The notes: generated by a model from the letters alone, not told the origin. Shown: positions 44,957 to 54,203, counted from the stretch's first letter. The stretch: DNA of 64,000 nucleotides from Curtobacterium sp. TC1 (GCF_019844075.1 NZ_CP081964.1:2046001-2110000), one strand, 5' to 3'. Numbers and translations: made by a program.

Positions 44957-46033
44957 CTACGCAGCGCCTTCTGGGGCGCTCCGCAGACTTCTCGGTTCCA
45001 TCCGAGAAGCGCGGTCGAGCAGCCGTCCGTGGGCTGCGAGGACGTCCTCGGTGCGCACCGTGGACAGGCACGGGTGGCCGGCGACGGGGCACTCCCGCGC
45101 CCGGCTGAGACGGCACGGTGCGGCCTGGTCCCCGAGGAGTTCGACCAGCGGTGCGTACGGCGCCCACTTGACCGCGGGGACGACCGGCGAGAACAGGCTG
45201 ACGATCGGAGCCCCGACCGCAGCGGCGAGGTGCGCCGGGCCGGTGTTGCCGACGACGACGACCTCGGCGCCGGCCAGGACGGCGGCGAGCTCGGCGGGCG
45301 TGGTCCGGCCGCCGAGGTCGACGGCGGTGTCGCCGGCGACGGCGGCGGTGAGGTCGCGTTCGCCGGGGGAGCCGGTCACGACGACGGGCACGCCGCGCTC
45401 GGCGTAGGCGGCGACGAGCTCCCGGTGGTGCGACTCCGGCCACGACCGGGCCGGCACGCTCGCACCGGGGTGGACGACCACGTACCGCTCCAGCCCGGCC
45501 ACGGATGGTGGTGCGACGGCGTCGTGGCGGACCACGAGCCTCCCGTCGTCGTCCGGCGGCAGCCGGAACCCGGCCGCCGCGGCGATCCGCAGCGCACGCT
45601 CCGGCTCGGGGAGGTCCTCGGGGAGGTCCTCGCCGGGCCGGAGCCGGACGTCGAGCAGTGCGCCGGGGTGGTCGACCGACGCCCCGGACACGCGGGGGAC
45701 CCCGGCGAGACGCAGGAGCAGCGCCAGCGGCAACGGCGACTGGTGGAACGAGGTGAGGACGACCGCTTCGTCGGGGCGTTCCTCGGCGACGAGCGCACGG
45801 AACTCGTCGAGCACGGTGTCGTCGATCGGCCGCGCGGTCTCGGTGACCCACGGCGCGGCCCACACCCGGACCCGGTCGACGCCGGGCAGCAGGTCGGCCG
45901 CCGGCGCGCCCTGCGGCCCGCACAGCATCGTGACGTGCGACGCCCCGGCGGCGACGGCGCGGACGGCGGGGCCGGCGACCAGGACGTCGCCGAAGGAGTC
46001 GAGGCGCGCCACGAGGACGCGGGGACGGCTCAC
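44957..46033 (-). CDS. Glycosyltransferase family 9 (heptosyltransferase-like), copy 2
   Basis: A 358-residue GT9 protein: [20 protein letters not shown] at the start, [19 protein letters not shown] in the middle, and [22 protein letters not shown] in the donor site. [17 protein letters not shown] near the end matches the Cys-containing segment found in many ADP-heptose:LPS heptosyltransferases. The GTG overlaps the gmhB stop by 4 nt. It is the best candidate for the transferase that uses the heptose made here. Confidence 0.88.
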   Translation of the reverse strand: MSRPRVLVARLDSFGDVLVAGPAVRAVAAGASHVTMLCGPQGAPAADLLPGVDRVRVWAAPWVTETARPIDDTVLDEFRALVAEERPDEAVVLTSFHQSPLPLALLLRLAGVPRVSGASVDHPGALLDVRLRPGEDLPEDLPEPERALRIAAAAGFRLPPDDDGRLVVRHDAVAPPSVAGLERYVVVHPGASVPARSWPESHHRELVAAYAERGVPVVVTGSPGERDLTAAVAGDTAVDLGGRTTPAELAAVLAGAEVVVVGNTGPAHLAAAVGAPIVSLFSPVVPAVKWAPYAPLVELLGDQAAPCRLSRARECPVAGHPCLSTVRTEDVLAAHGRLLDRASRMEPRSLRSAPEGAA

Positions 46034-46596
46034 GCCCGATCCGTCTCGACGAGTGACGGCTCGGCCGCCGCGATCACGAGGTCGACGGCCTCGGCCAGGG
46101 TCCGCGCGACCGTGTCGGCGGCGTCGACCTCCTCGGGTCGCGTGCGCGGCGTCGGCACGAGCAGGCCCTGCGCCCCGGCGGCCCGGGCGGCCATCACGTC
46201 GGCGCCGATGTCGCCGACCACCACGAGTGCCTGCGGGGGGACACCGAGTCGCTCGGCCGCGTCGAGCACCATGCCCGGGCGCGGCTTCCGGCAGGCGCAG
46301 TCGTCGGCGGCGTCGTGCGGGCAGACGCACCAGACGTCGAACGGTCCGACGAGCTCGTCGACCCGGTCGTTCGTCGCGTCCACCTGCGCACGGGTTGCGA
46401 GGCCCTTCGCGATCGCGGACTGGTTCGTGACCACGCCGAGCAGCAGCCCCGCGGCGCGGGCCCGCTCCACGGCACGACGAGCGCCGGGGACGGGGACCAC
46501 GAGCCGAGGGTCGGCGTTGTACGGGACGTCCACGACGAGGGTGTCGTCGCGGTCGAAGAGCAGGCCGCGGATCACGCGGTCCGGTGCGAGGGACAT
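46030..46596 (-). CDS. gmhB: D-glycero-D-manno-heptose 1,7-bisphosphate phosphatase (GmhB-like HAD)
   Basis: A 188-residue HAD phosphatase. The catalytic Asp pair is D15 and D17 in LLFDRDDTL, motif II is VVTNQS, and the GmhB/HisB zinc loop reads [20 protein letters not shown], with all Cys/His ligands. It removes the 7-phosphate between the two HldE steps. The C-terminal ~25 residues are extra. First gene of the minus-strand glycan operon; it diverges from the third GT9 gene across about 100 bp. Confidence 0.9.
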   Translation of the reverse strand: MSLAPDRVIRGLLFDRDDTLVVDVPYNADPRLVVPVPGARRAVERARAAGLLLGVVTNQSAIAKGLATRAQVDATNDRVDELVGPFDVWCVCPHDAADDCACRKPRPGMVLDAAERLGVPPQALVVVGDIGADVMAARAAGAQGLLVPTPRTRPEEVDAADTVARTLAEAVDLVIAAAEPSLVETDRA

Positions 46597-46697
46597 GCAC
46601 CCGGAGTACCGGGGAGCCGCCGGGCGCCGCCCCAGGAACAGCCGGGGAACGCGTTCGCTGCCGACGCGACCAGCGCACAGCGCCTACCGTCGCGGTC

Positions 46698-47690
46698 GTG
46701 ACCGCCCTCGAGACACTCCCCGACGCCGACGGACGCCCCGAACTCGTCGTCCTCCGCGCCATCAAGCTCGGCGACCTCCTGGTCGCCGTCCCCGCGCTCC
46801 GTGCCCTGCGACGGGCCTTCCCCGACCACCGGATCACCCTCGCCACGACCGCGTGGCTGGCTCCGGTCGTCGAGCTCGTCCCGGCGGTGGACGTCCACCT
46901 GGCGCAACACGGCCTCGACCACCCGATCGCCGTCCCCGCCGGCACGGTCGACATCGCGGTGAACCTGCACGGCGCCGGTCCGGAGTCGTCCGACCTGATC
47001 ACCGCCCTCCAGCCCCGCCGGGTCATCGGGCACGCGGACCCCACCCGCGGCTACGAGGGCCCGGAGTGGCGGTCCGACGTGCACGAGCGCGACCGCTGGG
47101 CGGACCTGCTCACCTGGCACGGCGTACCCGCCGACGCCGACGACGTGTCCCTCGCCCGTCCGGCGGCCCCGCCCGTCGTCGCCGACGCCGCCGTCGTGCA
47201 CGTGGGCGCCTTCCACGGGGCGCGGCACTGGCCGACGGACCGCTTCGCCGACGTGGTGCGTGGGCTGCGGGACCGCGGTGCCGACGTGGTCCTGACGGGA
47301 GGCGCGGACGACGTCGTCCGGGCTCGTGCCGTCGCGGACGCGGCCGGCCTGGCGCCGGGGGCGGTGCTGGCCGGCTCCCTGGAGTTGCAGGACTTCGCGG
47401 GGGTGATCGCCGCGGCGCGCCTCGTCGTGACCGTCGACACCGGTGCCGCGCACCTCGCGACCGCCTACGGCGTGCCGTCCGTGGTGCTGTTCGGGCCGGC
47501 GCCGCCGGAGGCGTGGGGACCCCCGGCATCCGGCCCGCACATCGTCCTCACGGACGCATCGGTCCGGCGCGGCGACGTCTTCGCCGAGGATCCCGATCCC
47601 GCCATCCTCGCCGTCGGGGCGGACGACGTGCTCGCCGCGGTGGACCGGCTCGGCGTCCTCGCGGTGACCGCACAGGCGACCGACCGGTAG
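46698..47690 (+). CDS. Glycosyltransferase family 9 (heptosyltransferase-like), copy 3
   Basis: A 330-residue GT9 protein: LRAIKLGDLLVAVPALRALR, VVHVGAFHGARHWPTDRFAD, and VTVDTGAAHLATAYGVPSVV in the donor site. It lacks the Cys-rich C-terminal segment of copies 1 and 2. TACCGT (46685-46690) lies seven bases before GTG 46698, so a leaderless mRNA is likely. Divergent from gmhB. Probably adds a different residue or linkage of the same glycan. Confidence 0.88.
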   Translation: MTALETLPDADGRPELVVLRAIKLGDLLVAVPALRALRRAFPDHRITLATTAWLAPVVELVPAVDVHLAQHGLDHPIAVPAGTVDIAVNLHGAGPESSDLITALQPRRVIGHADPTRGYEGPEWRSDVHERDRWADLLTWHGVPADADDVSLARPAAPPVVADAAVVHVGAFHGARHWPTDRFADVVRGLRDRGADVVLTGGADDVVRARAVADAAGLAPGAVLAGSLELQDFAGVIAAARLVVTVDTGAAHLATAYGVPSVVLFGPAPPEAWGPPASGPHIVLTDASVRRGDVFAEDPDPAILAVGADDVLAAVDRLGVLAVTAQATDR

Positions 47691-47740
47691 CGTCGACCGA
47701 GAGCCACCCGGACCCTCCGGGCACTCGGAAGGAGACCTTC

Positions 47741-48097
47741 GTGTTCGAAGCCGCCAACATCCGTGACTGGATCGGCCTGCCGGTCGTCGACGAGGCCGAG
47801 GACAAGGTCGGGACGCTCGAGAGCATCTACTACGACACCGCCACGTCCGAACCGACGTTCGGTGCGCTCACGACCGGGCTCGTCGGCTTCCACAAGCTCG
47901 TGTTCGTCCCGCTCGTCGGGGCGACCGTCGCGCCGAAGCACCTGCGCGTGACGTTCCCGAAGAAGCTCGTGAAGGACGCGCCGTCCATCGCGACCGACGG
48001 CGAGCTCGACGCCGCGACCGAGCCCGAGCTCTACCAGCACTACGGCATCGAGTACCGCACGGGCAGCGGCGGCGAGCGCCGCCTCGGACGCCGCTGA
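47741..48097 (+). CDS. PRC-barrel domain protein
   Basis: A 118-residue protein. The PRC-barrel beta-strand core is visible: NIRDWIGLPVVDEAEDKVG, LESIYYDTATSEPTFGALTT and LVFVPLVGATVAPKHLRV. GGAAGGAG precedes the GTG. PRC-barrel proteins bind RNA or membrane partners; in actinobacteria, stand-alone ones are often stress-associated. Its last bases lie just before the SGNH hydrolase. Confidence 0.85.
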   Translation: MFEAANIRDWIGLPVVDEAEDKVGTLESIYYDTATSEPTFGALTTGLVGFHKLVFVPLVGATVAPKHLRVTFPKKLVKDAPSIATDGELDAATEPELYQHYGIEYRTGSGGERRLGRR

Positions 48098-48147
48098 GGC
48101 CGCACCTGCTCCGCATCGTCCGCCGACCACTGCGCGCCGCCCTGGCG

Positions 48148-49176
48148 GTGGTCGGCGCCGTCTGTCTCGTGGCGGCGGGCCTCGGCGGGTCCGTCGGTGT
48201 GCCGTCCGCGTCGGCGGCGCCGATGTGGCCGGTGCCGGCGCCGTACTCCGTCACCGGCGACCCCGCCGAGTGGCTCGACGCGATCCCACCGGGCAGCGAG
48301 TACGTCGCGCTCGGCGACTCCTACTCGGCCGGGTACGGCCTGCGGGACCGCACCGGACTGCCCACCACCGCCTGCGTGCAGTCGGCGCGCGACTACCCGC
48401 ACCGGCTCGCGGCGCAGTTCGGGCTCGCCCTGACCGACGTCACCTGCGCCGGCGCCACGAGCGACGACGTCACCACGGGCCACCAGTTCAACGGGGTCCC
48501 ACCCCAGATCGAGGCGTTGTCCGACCGCACCCGGCTGGTGACCCTGACGATCGGCGGCAACGACGCCGACCTGTTCGGCACGGCCGCGTCCTGCCTGGCG
48601 ATCTCCGCGAACGGCCCGGTGTTCTCGGGCCGCGACGCCCCCTCGTGCGAGAGCACCCTGGTGCGGGACGGCGTCGACCAGCTCGCCGTGAAGATCCAGT
48701 CGCGGGTGGCGCTCGGCATCGCGGACACCCTGGGCGCGGTGCAGCGGGCCGCCCCGAACGCCGTCGTCGTGTTCCTCGGGTACCCGGCGATCTTCCCCGA
48801 CGCGGAGGACACCCCCGCGAAGGGCTGCTTCCGATCCGCGCTCGACCTCGGCACCCTGGCGGGCTCGTTCCCCTCGGACACCTACCCGTTCACGGACACC
48901 GACGTCGAGTACCTGCACGGCGTCCAGGACGAGCTCAACGAGGTCTCCCGTTCGGCTGCCGACGCTGCCGGGGTGCGGTTCGTCGACGTCTTCGCGAGCA
49001 CCCAGGACCACTCACCGTGCGCGGCGTCGAAGCGCTACGTCGCCGGGGTCACCCTGACCGGCTCCGGTGACCTGCGGAAGATAGACCTGAAGGCGGGCGC
49101 CCTGCACCCGAACGAGCGCGGCGTCACCTACCTGACCGCGCGGATGGCCGCCGCGATCCGTGCCCTCGCCGGCTGA
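48148..49176 (+). CDS. Secreted SGNH/GDSL-family lipase/esterase
   Basis: A 342-residue hydrolase with all family blocks: catalytic Ser in ALGDSYSAGYG (block I), TIGGNDADLF (block III) and catalytic His in LHPNERG (block V). A signal peptide ends at SASAAP. GTG 48148 gives a signal without its basic N-region. Reading from CTG 48094 adds RPHLLRIVRRPLRAAL, a proper n-region, and overlaps the PRC-barrel stop as CTGA, so the true start is probably upstream. Six Cys suggest disulfides. Likely acts on lipids or acetylated glycans outside the cell. Confidence 0.87.
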   Translation: MVGAVCLVAAGLGGSVGVPSASAAPMWPVPAPYSVTGDPAEWLDAIPPGSEYVALGDSYSAGYGLRDRTGLPTTACVQSARDYPHRLAAQFGLALTDVTCAGATSDDVTTGHQFNGVPPQIEALSDRTRLVTLTIGGNDADLFGTAASCLAISANGPVFSGRDAPSCESTLVRDGVDQLAVKIQSRVALGIADTLGAVQRAAPNAVVVFLGYPAIFPDAEDTPAKGCFRSALDLGTLAGSFPSDTYPFTDTDVEYLHGVQDELNEVSRSAADAAGVRFVDVFASTQDHSPCAASKRYVAGVTLTGSGDLRKIDLKAGALHPNERGVTYLTARMAAAIRALAG

Positions 49177-49639
49177 GCGCACCATCGGCCGCGTCCACCG
49201 ACGCGGCCCGCTCGTCGATCGGGTCCTCGACCGCCAGCACGACGTCGCCGTCGATCGGGTGCGGACCCTCCGGCACGACCACGGTCGGGACGGCCGCACG
49301 CTCGGCGACCCGCGCCGGGTCCCCGCCGGCCGTCGACCCGCGCCGGTGGCGGAAGCTCCCGATCACGAGCAGGTCGCCGCCGTCCGACTCCTCGACGAGC
49401 GCGGCCGCGAACGGGTCGGCGTGCCGGTGCACCTCGACCGCCACACCGGGCAGCGCGGTCCGCGCGGCCTCGGCGAGCTGGTCGGCGACCGCGGTCCGGC
49501 CCTCCAGCGCGTGGTCGGCGCCGATGATCCTGAGCCGCTCGATGCCCGTGCCGACCCGCGCGGCGATCCACCGCAGGGCCTCGTCGTGGGGCATCGCCGC
49601 GTCGGCGGCCAACGTCACCGTCGTCCATCGCTCGTCCAT
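49124..49639 (-). CDS. Universal stress protein-like, probably C-terminally truncated
   Basis: 171 residues. The first ~125 resemble one UspA domain (VTLAADAAMPHDEALRWIA, DLLVIGSFRHRR, AAVPTVVVPEG), with a degenerate nucleotide motif. Then DGDVVLAVEDPIDER looks like the first strand of a second Usp domain that breaks off in an Arg/Ser-rich tail. The 3' 53 nt overlap the convergent SGNH hydrolase gene. It may be the remnant of a tandem UspA protein. Function uncertain. Confidence 0.65.
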   Translation of the reverse strand: MDERWTTVTLAADAAMPHDEALRWIAARVGTGIERLRIIGADHALEGRTAVADQLAEAARTALPGVAVEVHRHADPFAAALVEESDGGDLLVIGSFRHRRGSTAGGDPARVAERAAVPTVVVPEGPHPIDGDVVLAVEDPIDERAASVDAADGALSRRGHGSRRPSARSGR

Positions 49640-49803
49640 CCCGATCGGCCTCCTTCATCGCAGGTCCTCCGGGGGCGTCACCTGGCGCTCCGTGCGCCAC
49701 ACGGTACTCCGGTCGGGAGCCGTGGAACCGGCCGTGCGCGCTGGTGACCGGCGTGACGGACGCGGGCCGGGCCTCCCGTCCGACGCCGCGTAGTGTCGCA
49801 GGC

Positions 49804-50277
49804 GTGGTGGTGAGCGCCGGACTGTTGCTGCACCGGACCGGTCCGACCGGGCCGGAGGTGTTCGTCGCGCACATGGGCGGGCCGTTCTGGCGGAACCGAC
49901 CGCGAGCCTGGTCGATCCCGAAGGGGCTCGTCGAACCAGGGGAGGACCCACTCGCGACGGCGCTGCGCGAGTTCGGCGAGGAGATCGGCGTCCCCGCACC
50001 GGTGACCGCCGACGCGGTCGCGGACCTGGGCGAGTTCCGGCAGGCGTCCGGCAAGCGCGTGCGGGTGTTCTCGGCCTCGGCGCCGGGGTTCGACGTCGCC
50101 GCGGTGCGGAGCAACACCGTCCGGCTCGAGCTGCCGCGAGGCTCGGGGCGGTTCGTCGACGTGCCGGAGGTGGACGACGGGCGGTGGGTGCCGGTCGACG
50201 AGGCACGGGAACTGCTCGTCGCGGGCCAGGTCGCTGCACTGGACGCGCTGCTCGTGCTGCTCGACCGACGAGCCTGA
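49804..50277 (+). CDS. Nudix hydrolase
   Basis: A 157-residue protein with an intact Nudix box: GLVEPGEDPLATALREFGEE continues with IGV, matching GX5EX7REUXEEXGU. SAGLLLHRTG and WSIPKGLVE are typical of small NTP/diadenosine-polyphosphate hydrolases. TAGTGT (49791-49796) lies seven bases before GTG 49804, fitting a leaderless start. Substrate unknown. Confidence 0.88.
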   Translation: MVVSAGLLLHRTGPTGPEVFVAHMGGPFWRNRPRAWSIPKGLVEPGEDPLATALREFGEEIGVPAPVTADAVADLGEFRQASGKRVRVFSASAPGFDVAAVRSNTVRLELPRGSGRFVDVPEVDDGRWVPVDEARELLVAGQVAALDALLVLLDRRA

Positions 50278-50372
50278 ATCACGATGTGGTGTCGGTGTGG
50301 GCCGGGTCCTCGCCGTCTGGATAGCCTGCGCGGACGTCGGGGCACGCCGACGTCATCACCAGGGGAGTACAC

Positions 50373-52451
50373 ATGCGGCGCTGGCGCGCGGTCACGGCGG
50401 GGCTCACCGCCCTCGCACTCGGAGCAGGACTCGCGATCGGCGGTGCGACGAGCGCCTCGGCGGAGCCCGCGGGCAACTGGGGCACGTTCACGCTGAGCGG
50501 CGCGTCGAAGGCGTACACCGGCACGATGACGTTGCCCGGGTTCCCCGCCACGACGTTCACCTCGAACTCGCGGCAGTCGACCGTCATCAGCGGGGCGTCC
50601 ACGTGGCAGTCGGCAGGGACGCCGTCGGGTGCGGTCTACGGCTCGAGTCGGGCGCAGACGTACATGAACCAGCGGCCGTTCGCCGACTCGCCCACCACGG
50701 CCGGCGCGTCGACCACCACCTACACCTTCGACGGCGCGACGCCCGGCGCACAGAGCTGGTCGTTCGTCCTGGGCGACATCGACGCCGACCAGGCCACGAT
50801 CTCGGCGACGGTGGCCGGTGGTGGCGCGGCGACCGCCGAGCAGCTCGGCTACGAGGGGTCCTACAACTCGTGCTCGGCGGCACCGGCGCCGGGCGGCTGG
50901 TCCTGCACGCCCGACCCCGACGGCACGACCGGCCAGGACGAGCCGACCTGGGACGAAGCGACCCGCACCCTGACCGGCAACGCCGCCGCGTCGGACACCG
51001 CGGGTGCCTCCGCCTGGTTCACCCCGACCGTCTCGCTGACCAGCCTGACGATCACGTACCAGCAGCGCAGCGGGTTCCCCGTCTACCAGACCTGGTTCGC
51101 CAACCGCACGGCGGCGATCAACGGCACCGCGACGCTCGACGGCACGCCGATCCCCGGTGCGACCGTCACCGTGACCGCGCCGCGCGGCACCGTGTACACG
51201 ACGACCACCGACGCCGACGGCAACTACGTGTTCCCGCAGTTGCCGGTGATCGCGAACTACCGCGTCGAGGTCACGCCGCCGGCGGGCGCTGATGGTCCGG
51301 AGCAGCCGCAGCGGGTGTCGCTCGCCGTCGCCGGCACCCCAGGCGGCGTCGACGGGGTCGCCGACTTCGCGTTCACGTCGCCGCCGGAGACCGTCGCGGT
51401 CATCGGGACGGTGAACGACGAGGAGGACCACCCCGCGGCCAACGTGCCCGTCGTCATCGACGTCCCCGGGGGCGACCCGATCGAGACCACGACGAACAGC
51501 GACGGTGTGTACACCGCATCCGACCTGCCCGCGGACACCGCGGTGGAGGTCTCGGTGGCCGGCGAACCACCCGTGCCGATCACCACCGGTGACGCCGGTG
51601 CCGCACCGGCCGAACCCGAGGCGATCGTCGCCCCGCCCGCCGTGATCGCCACCGTGACCGGTGTCGTGTCGCTCGACGGGACACCCGTCCCGGCCGGCGT
51701 CGTCGTGGAACTCCTCGACGAGAACGGTGCCGTCGTCGGCTCGGACACCACCGACGCCGACGGCCGCTACGTCTTCGCCACGGTGACCGGCACCTACACG
51801 GTCCGCACGGTGGTCCCCGCCGCGGGTGCGACCGGCGACACCGCGAACACCGGCATCGGGGCGCTGACCGGCACCAGCGTGACGTCGGACCTGCCGTTCA
51901 CGTCGGCCGCCGAGTCCGAGGTCGTCACGACCGACCAGCCCGGCACCGTGGTCGACACGAACGGTGACCCGATCGCCGACGTCGAGGTCGTCGCCACCCC
52001 GACCGAGGACGACGCCGGCGACCCCGTCACCGTCTCGACCGACGAGGACGGCGCGTTCGACCTGACCGGCCTCCAGCCGACGACCGAGTACGTGATCACG
52101 GTCGACGTCGACGGCGCCACCCCGGCGACCGTCGTCACGCCCGAGGACGGTGCCGCGACGCCGCTCGCCTTCGTGGTCGACGCCGCGGTCACCCCGGCAC
52201 CGTCGCCGTCGCCCAGTGCTCCGACGCCGAGCACTTCGCCGACGGCGGTCCCGACCGTGCCCGCTGCCGGTGGTTCGGGCAACGCGCCGGCCGCTGGTTC
52301 GGGTGACGTCGGCGACGGTGGGCCGCTGGCCTACACCGGTGCGGACCTGAAGCCCGGGCTCATCGCGGCCGGGGTGCTCGTGCTGCTCGGTGCGGCGCTC
52401 CTGACCTACCGCGCGGTGCGCAACCGTCGCCGGAGCCACCTGCAGGACTGA
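50373..52451 (+). CDS. Cell-wall-anchored repeat protein with LAXTG sorting signal
   Basis: A 692-residue secreted protein. A signal peptide (MRRWRAVTAGLTALALG to about residue 31, SASAEP) is followed by a ~220-residue unique domain (choice-of-anchor-like; four Cys). Then come four carboxypeptidase-regulatory-like beta-sandwich repeats with YVFPQLP, VYTASDLP, YVFATVTG and FDLTGLQP motifs. A Pro/Ser/Thr spacer leads to the sortase signal LAYTG, a hydrophobic segment and a basic tail. The LAXTG motif suits class E sortase; none is encoded in the window. Probable surface stalk or adhesin. SD AGGGGAG. Confidence 0.87.
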   Translation: MRRWRAVTAGLTALALGAGLAIGGATSASAEPAGNWGTFTLSGASKAYTGTMTLPGFPATTFTSNSRQSTVISGASTWQSAGTPSGAVYGSSRAQTYMNQRPFADSPTTAGASTTTYTFDGATPGAQSWSFVLGDIDADQATISATVAGGGAATAEQLGYEGSYNSCSAAPAPGGWSCTPDPDGTTGQDEPTWDEATRTLTGNAAASDTAGASAWFTPTVSLTSLTITYQQRSGFPVYQTWFANRTAAINGTATLDGTPIPGATVTVTAPRGTVYTTTTDADGNYVFPQLPVIANYRVEVTPPAGADGPEQPQRVSLAVAGTPGGVDGVADFAFTSPPETVAVIGTVNDEEDHPAANVPVVIDVPGGDPIETTTNSDGVYTASDLPADTAVEVSVAGEPPVPITTGDAGAAPAEPEAIVAPPAVIATVTGVVSLDGTPVPAGVVVELLDENGAVVGSDTTDADGRYVFATVTGTYTVRTVVPAAGATGDTANTGIGALTGTSVTSDLPFTSAAESEVVTTDQPGTVVDTNGDPIADVEVVATPTEDDAGDPVTVSTDEDGAFDLTGLQPTTEYVITVDVDGATPATVVTPEDGAATPLAFVVDAAVTPAPSPSPSAPTPSTSPTAVPTVPAAGGSGNAPAAGSGDVGDGGPLAYTGADLKPGLIAAGVLVLLGAALLTYRAVRNRRRSHLQD

Positions 52452-52460
52452 TCTGCGAAG

Positions 52461-52503
52461 GACGAAGGGCGGGTCCGGCGCGCTGCCGGGCCCGCCCTTC
52501 GTC
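52461..52503 (+). terminator. Terminator of the LAXTG protein gene
   Basis: A 13-bp perfect stem, GACGAAGGGCGGG with its complement, around an inner CCGGC/GCCGG hairpin. Confidence 0.8.
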
Positions 52504-52518
52504 GTCGGTGCGCGCCCC

Positions 52519-52604
52519 GAGGTTCCGAAATCTGCCCATCTCGGCGTCCCGAACGGCAGTTCGTGGAACCTCAACGCAACGCGAACGGCAGTTCGTGGAA
52601 CCTC
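52519..52604 (-). repeat. 86-bp form of the GAGGTTCC repeat: 54-bp copy 2 plus an extra half
   Basis: 52519-52572 is a full 54-bp copy, inverted relative to the copy at 32505. The segment CGAACGGCAGTTCGTGGAAC is repeated 32 bp further on, extending the element to 52604. It lies in the ~390-nt gap 52452-52841, which otherwise holds only a terminator. Confidence 0.8.
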
Positions 52605-52692
52605 AACGCCGCGCGCACGGCATGTCGCCGCGGCCCCTCGCCACACGCCGACACCCTCCGCAGCGACGACGCCACGCCCGGGCTTCGCCGCC

Positions 52693-52778
52693 GAGGTTCC
52701 ACGACATGCCGCCGCCCCACCGCCGAGGTTCCACGGATCGCTGCCAGGACCGTCGAGATGCCGAGATTTCGGAACCTC
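52693..52778 (+). repeat. 86-bp form of the GAGGTTCC repeat, inverted partner
   Basis: An extra half (GAGGTTCCACGACATGCC) at 52693 precedes by 32 bp a full 54-bp copy at 52725-52778. Both 86-bp elements have the same internal period and face each other across 88 bp (52605-52692). I see no ORF in that spacer. Confidence 0.8.
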
Positions 52779-52841
52779 GGCGCCGCACGGGCACGCACCC
52801 CACGCACGCGCCCGACGACGACGCGCTCGCGCCCGCCCGGG

Positions 52842-54203
52842 CTACTGCGTGCGGTGCGTGCGGTGCGACCCCGTGACCGTCGCCACCGAGCCCGTCAGGG
52901 TCTGGATCGCCCGGCCGACGACGGGCACCGACGTGGTGACCACCGCGAGCGAGGACGTGATCGCCTCGATCGACGACGTCGACAGGTGCTCCTGCCCGAC
53001 CGAGTGCACCGGGAAGCCCCGACGCGCCAGGACGACGACCCCGAGCGAGCCGAGCAGCACGGCGCCCCCGGCGAACGGCAGGTACTGCAGCCCGACGATC
53101 CCGAGCGCCTGCCCGCCGATGGCCGCGCCTCCGGCGATGCCGATGTTCGACGCACCGTTGATGAGCGCGCCGGCGATGTCGGGGGAGACGCCCCCGGAGC
53201 GGATCGCCGCCGCCATGAAGAGCGTGCCGGTCGTGCCGTTGGCGGCCATCCACACGCCGGCGACGACCATCGTGCCGACCAGGGAGCCGTGCACGAACGG
53301 CATCGCGGCGAACGCGGCGGCCATCACGGCGACGGCGGCGATGAGGGTCTGCCGGGGAGCCCGGTCGACGAACATGCCCGCGAGCCAGAGGCCGATCACC
53401 CCGGTGCCGCCGAGGACGAGCAGCGCACCACTCACCATCGAGGCGTCGAGTCCGGCGTCGATCGCGTACGGCCCGACGTAGGTGTAGACGACGTAGTGCC
53501 CGGCGAACAGGAGCAGGTCGGCGATCACGACGGACAGCAGGCCGGTGCGCGCCCAGGCCTTCGGGGACCCGATGTGCGGCGACGACGCACCGCTGACGGC
53601 GGGCAGGAACAGCAGTGCCACGGCGGCGAGCACGGCGGCGGCGACACCGATCGAGAACACGGCGGGACGCCAGCCGATGTGCTGCGCGACCCAGGTGGCG
53701 ACGGGAACGCCGAGCACGAAGCCGAGCGAGCTGCCCGAGTACACGAACGCGATCGCCCGACCGGCCAGGCGCGGTGGCACGATCCGGGTGGCGTACGCCG
53801 AGGCGACCGAGAAGAACAACGCGTGCGCGACGCCGCCGACCACGCGACCCGCGCAGACGACGGCGAACGACGGTGCGAACGCGATCATCAGGTTCGAGAC
53901 CGTGTAGCCGACGAGCGTCGACACGAGCACGGCCTTGCGGGGGAGTTTCGCGGTGAAGGCGGTGAGCGGTAGCGCCAGGAGCGCCACGGCCCCCGCGTAC
54001 ACGGTGACGACGATGCCCATGGTGGCCTCGGAGACGCCGAGGTCGGCGCTCATCGTGCCGAGCAACCCGACGGGCATGAGCTCGGTGGTGATGGCGAAGA
54101 ACGTCGCCAGCCCGAGCACGGCGATGCCGACGATCGACTGGGTGGTGACGGTGATCGGCCGCGTGTTCGTCGACACGGCCGAGGTGGTGGTGTTGGTGGA
54201 CAC
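52842..54203 (-). CDS. MFS transporter (DHA1, Cmx/AraJ-like)
   Basis: A 453-residue 12-TM-type permease. ELMPVGLLGTMSADLGVSE in TM1-2 is the signature of the sugar-efflux/chloramphenicol-resistance DHA1 group; LTAFTAKLPRKAVLVSTL and RVVGGVAHALFFSVASAYA follow. The C-terminal ~60 residues are a soluble Thr/Ser-rich tail. GTG with SD GGAGGAGG. Stands alone. May export drugs, arabinose-like sugars or metabolites. Confidence 0.88.
   Translation of the reverse strand: MSTNTTTSAVSTNTRPITVTTQSIVGIAVLGLATFFAITTELMPVGLLGTMSADLGVSEATMGIVVTVYAGAVALLALPLTAFTAKLPRKAVLVSTLVGYTVSNLMIAFAPSFAVVCAGRVVGGVAHALFFSVASAYATRIVPPRLAGRAIAFVYSGSSLGFVLGVPVATWVAQHIGWRPAVFSIGVAAAVLAAVALLFLPAVSGASSPHIGSPKAWARTGLLSVVIADLLLFAGHYVVYTYVGPYAIDAGLDASMVSGALLVLGGTGVIGLWLAGMFVDRAPRQTLIAAVAVMAAAFAAMPFVHGSLVGTMVVAGVWMAANGTTGTLFMAAAIRSGGVSPDIAGALINGASNIGIAGGAAIGGQALGIVGLQYLPFAGGAVLLGSLGVVVLARRGFPVHSVGQEHLSTSSIEAITSSLAVVTTSVPVVGRAIQTLTGSVATVTGSHRTHRTQ

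Noticed and set aside
42573..45923. A 1116-codon frame that includes the GT4 protein
   Set aside because: Only residues from ATG 43904 onward match a glycosyltransferase. The rest overlaps two confirmed genes on the same strand in another frame.
44498..47740. Very long open frame upstream of the PRC-barrel protein
   Set aside because: It crosses glycosyltransferase and gmhB genes antisense. Only the last 118 codons, after a good SD, have domain character.
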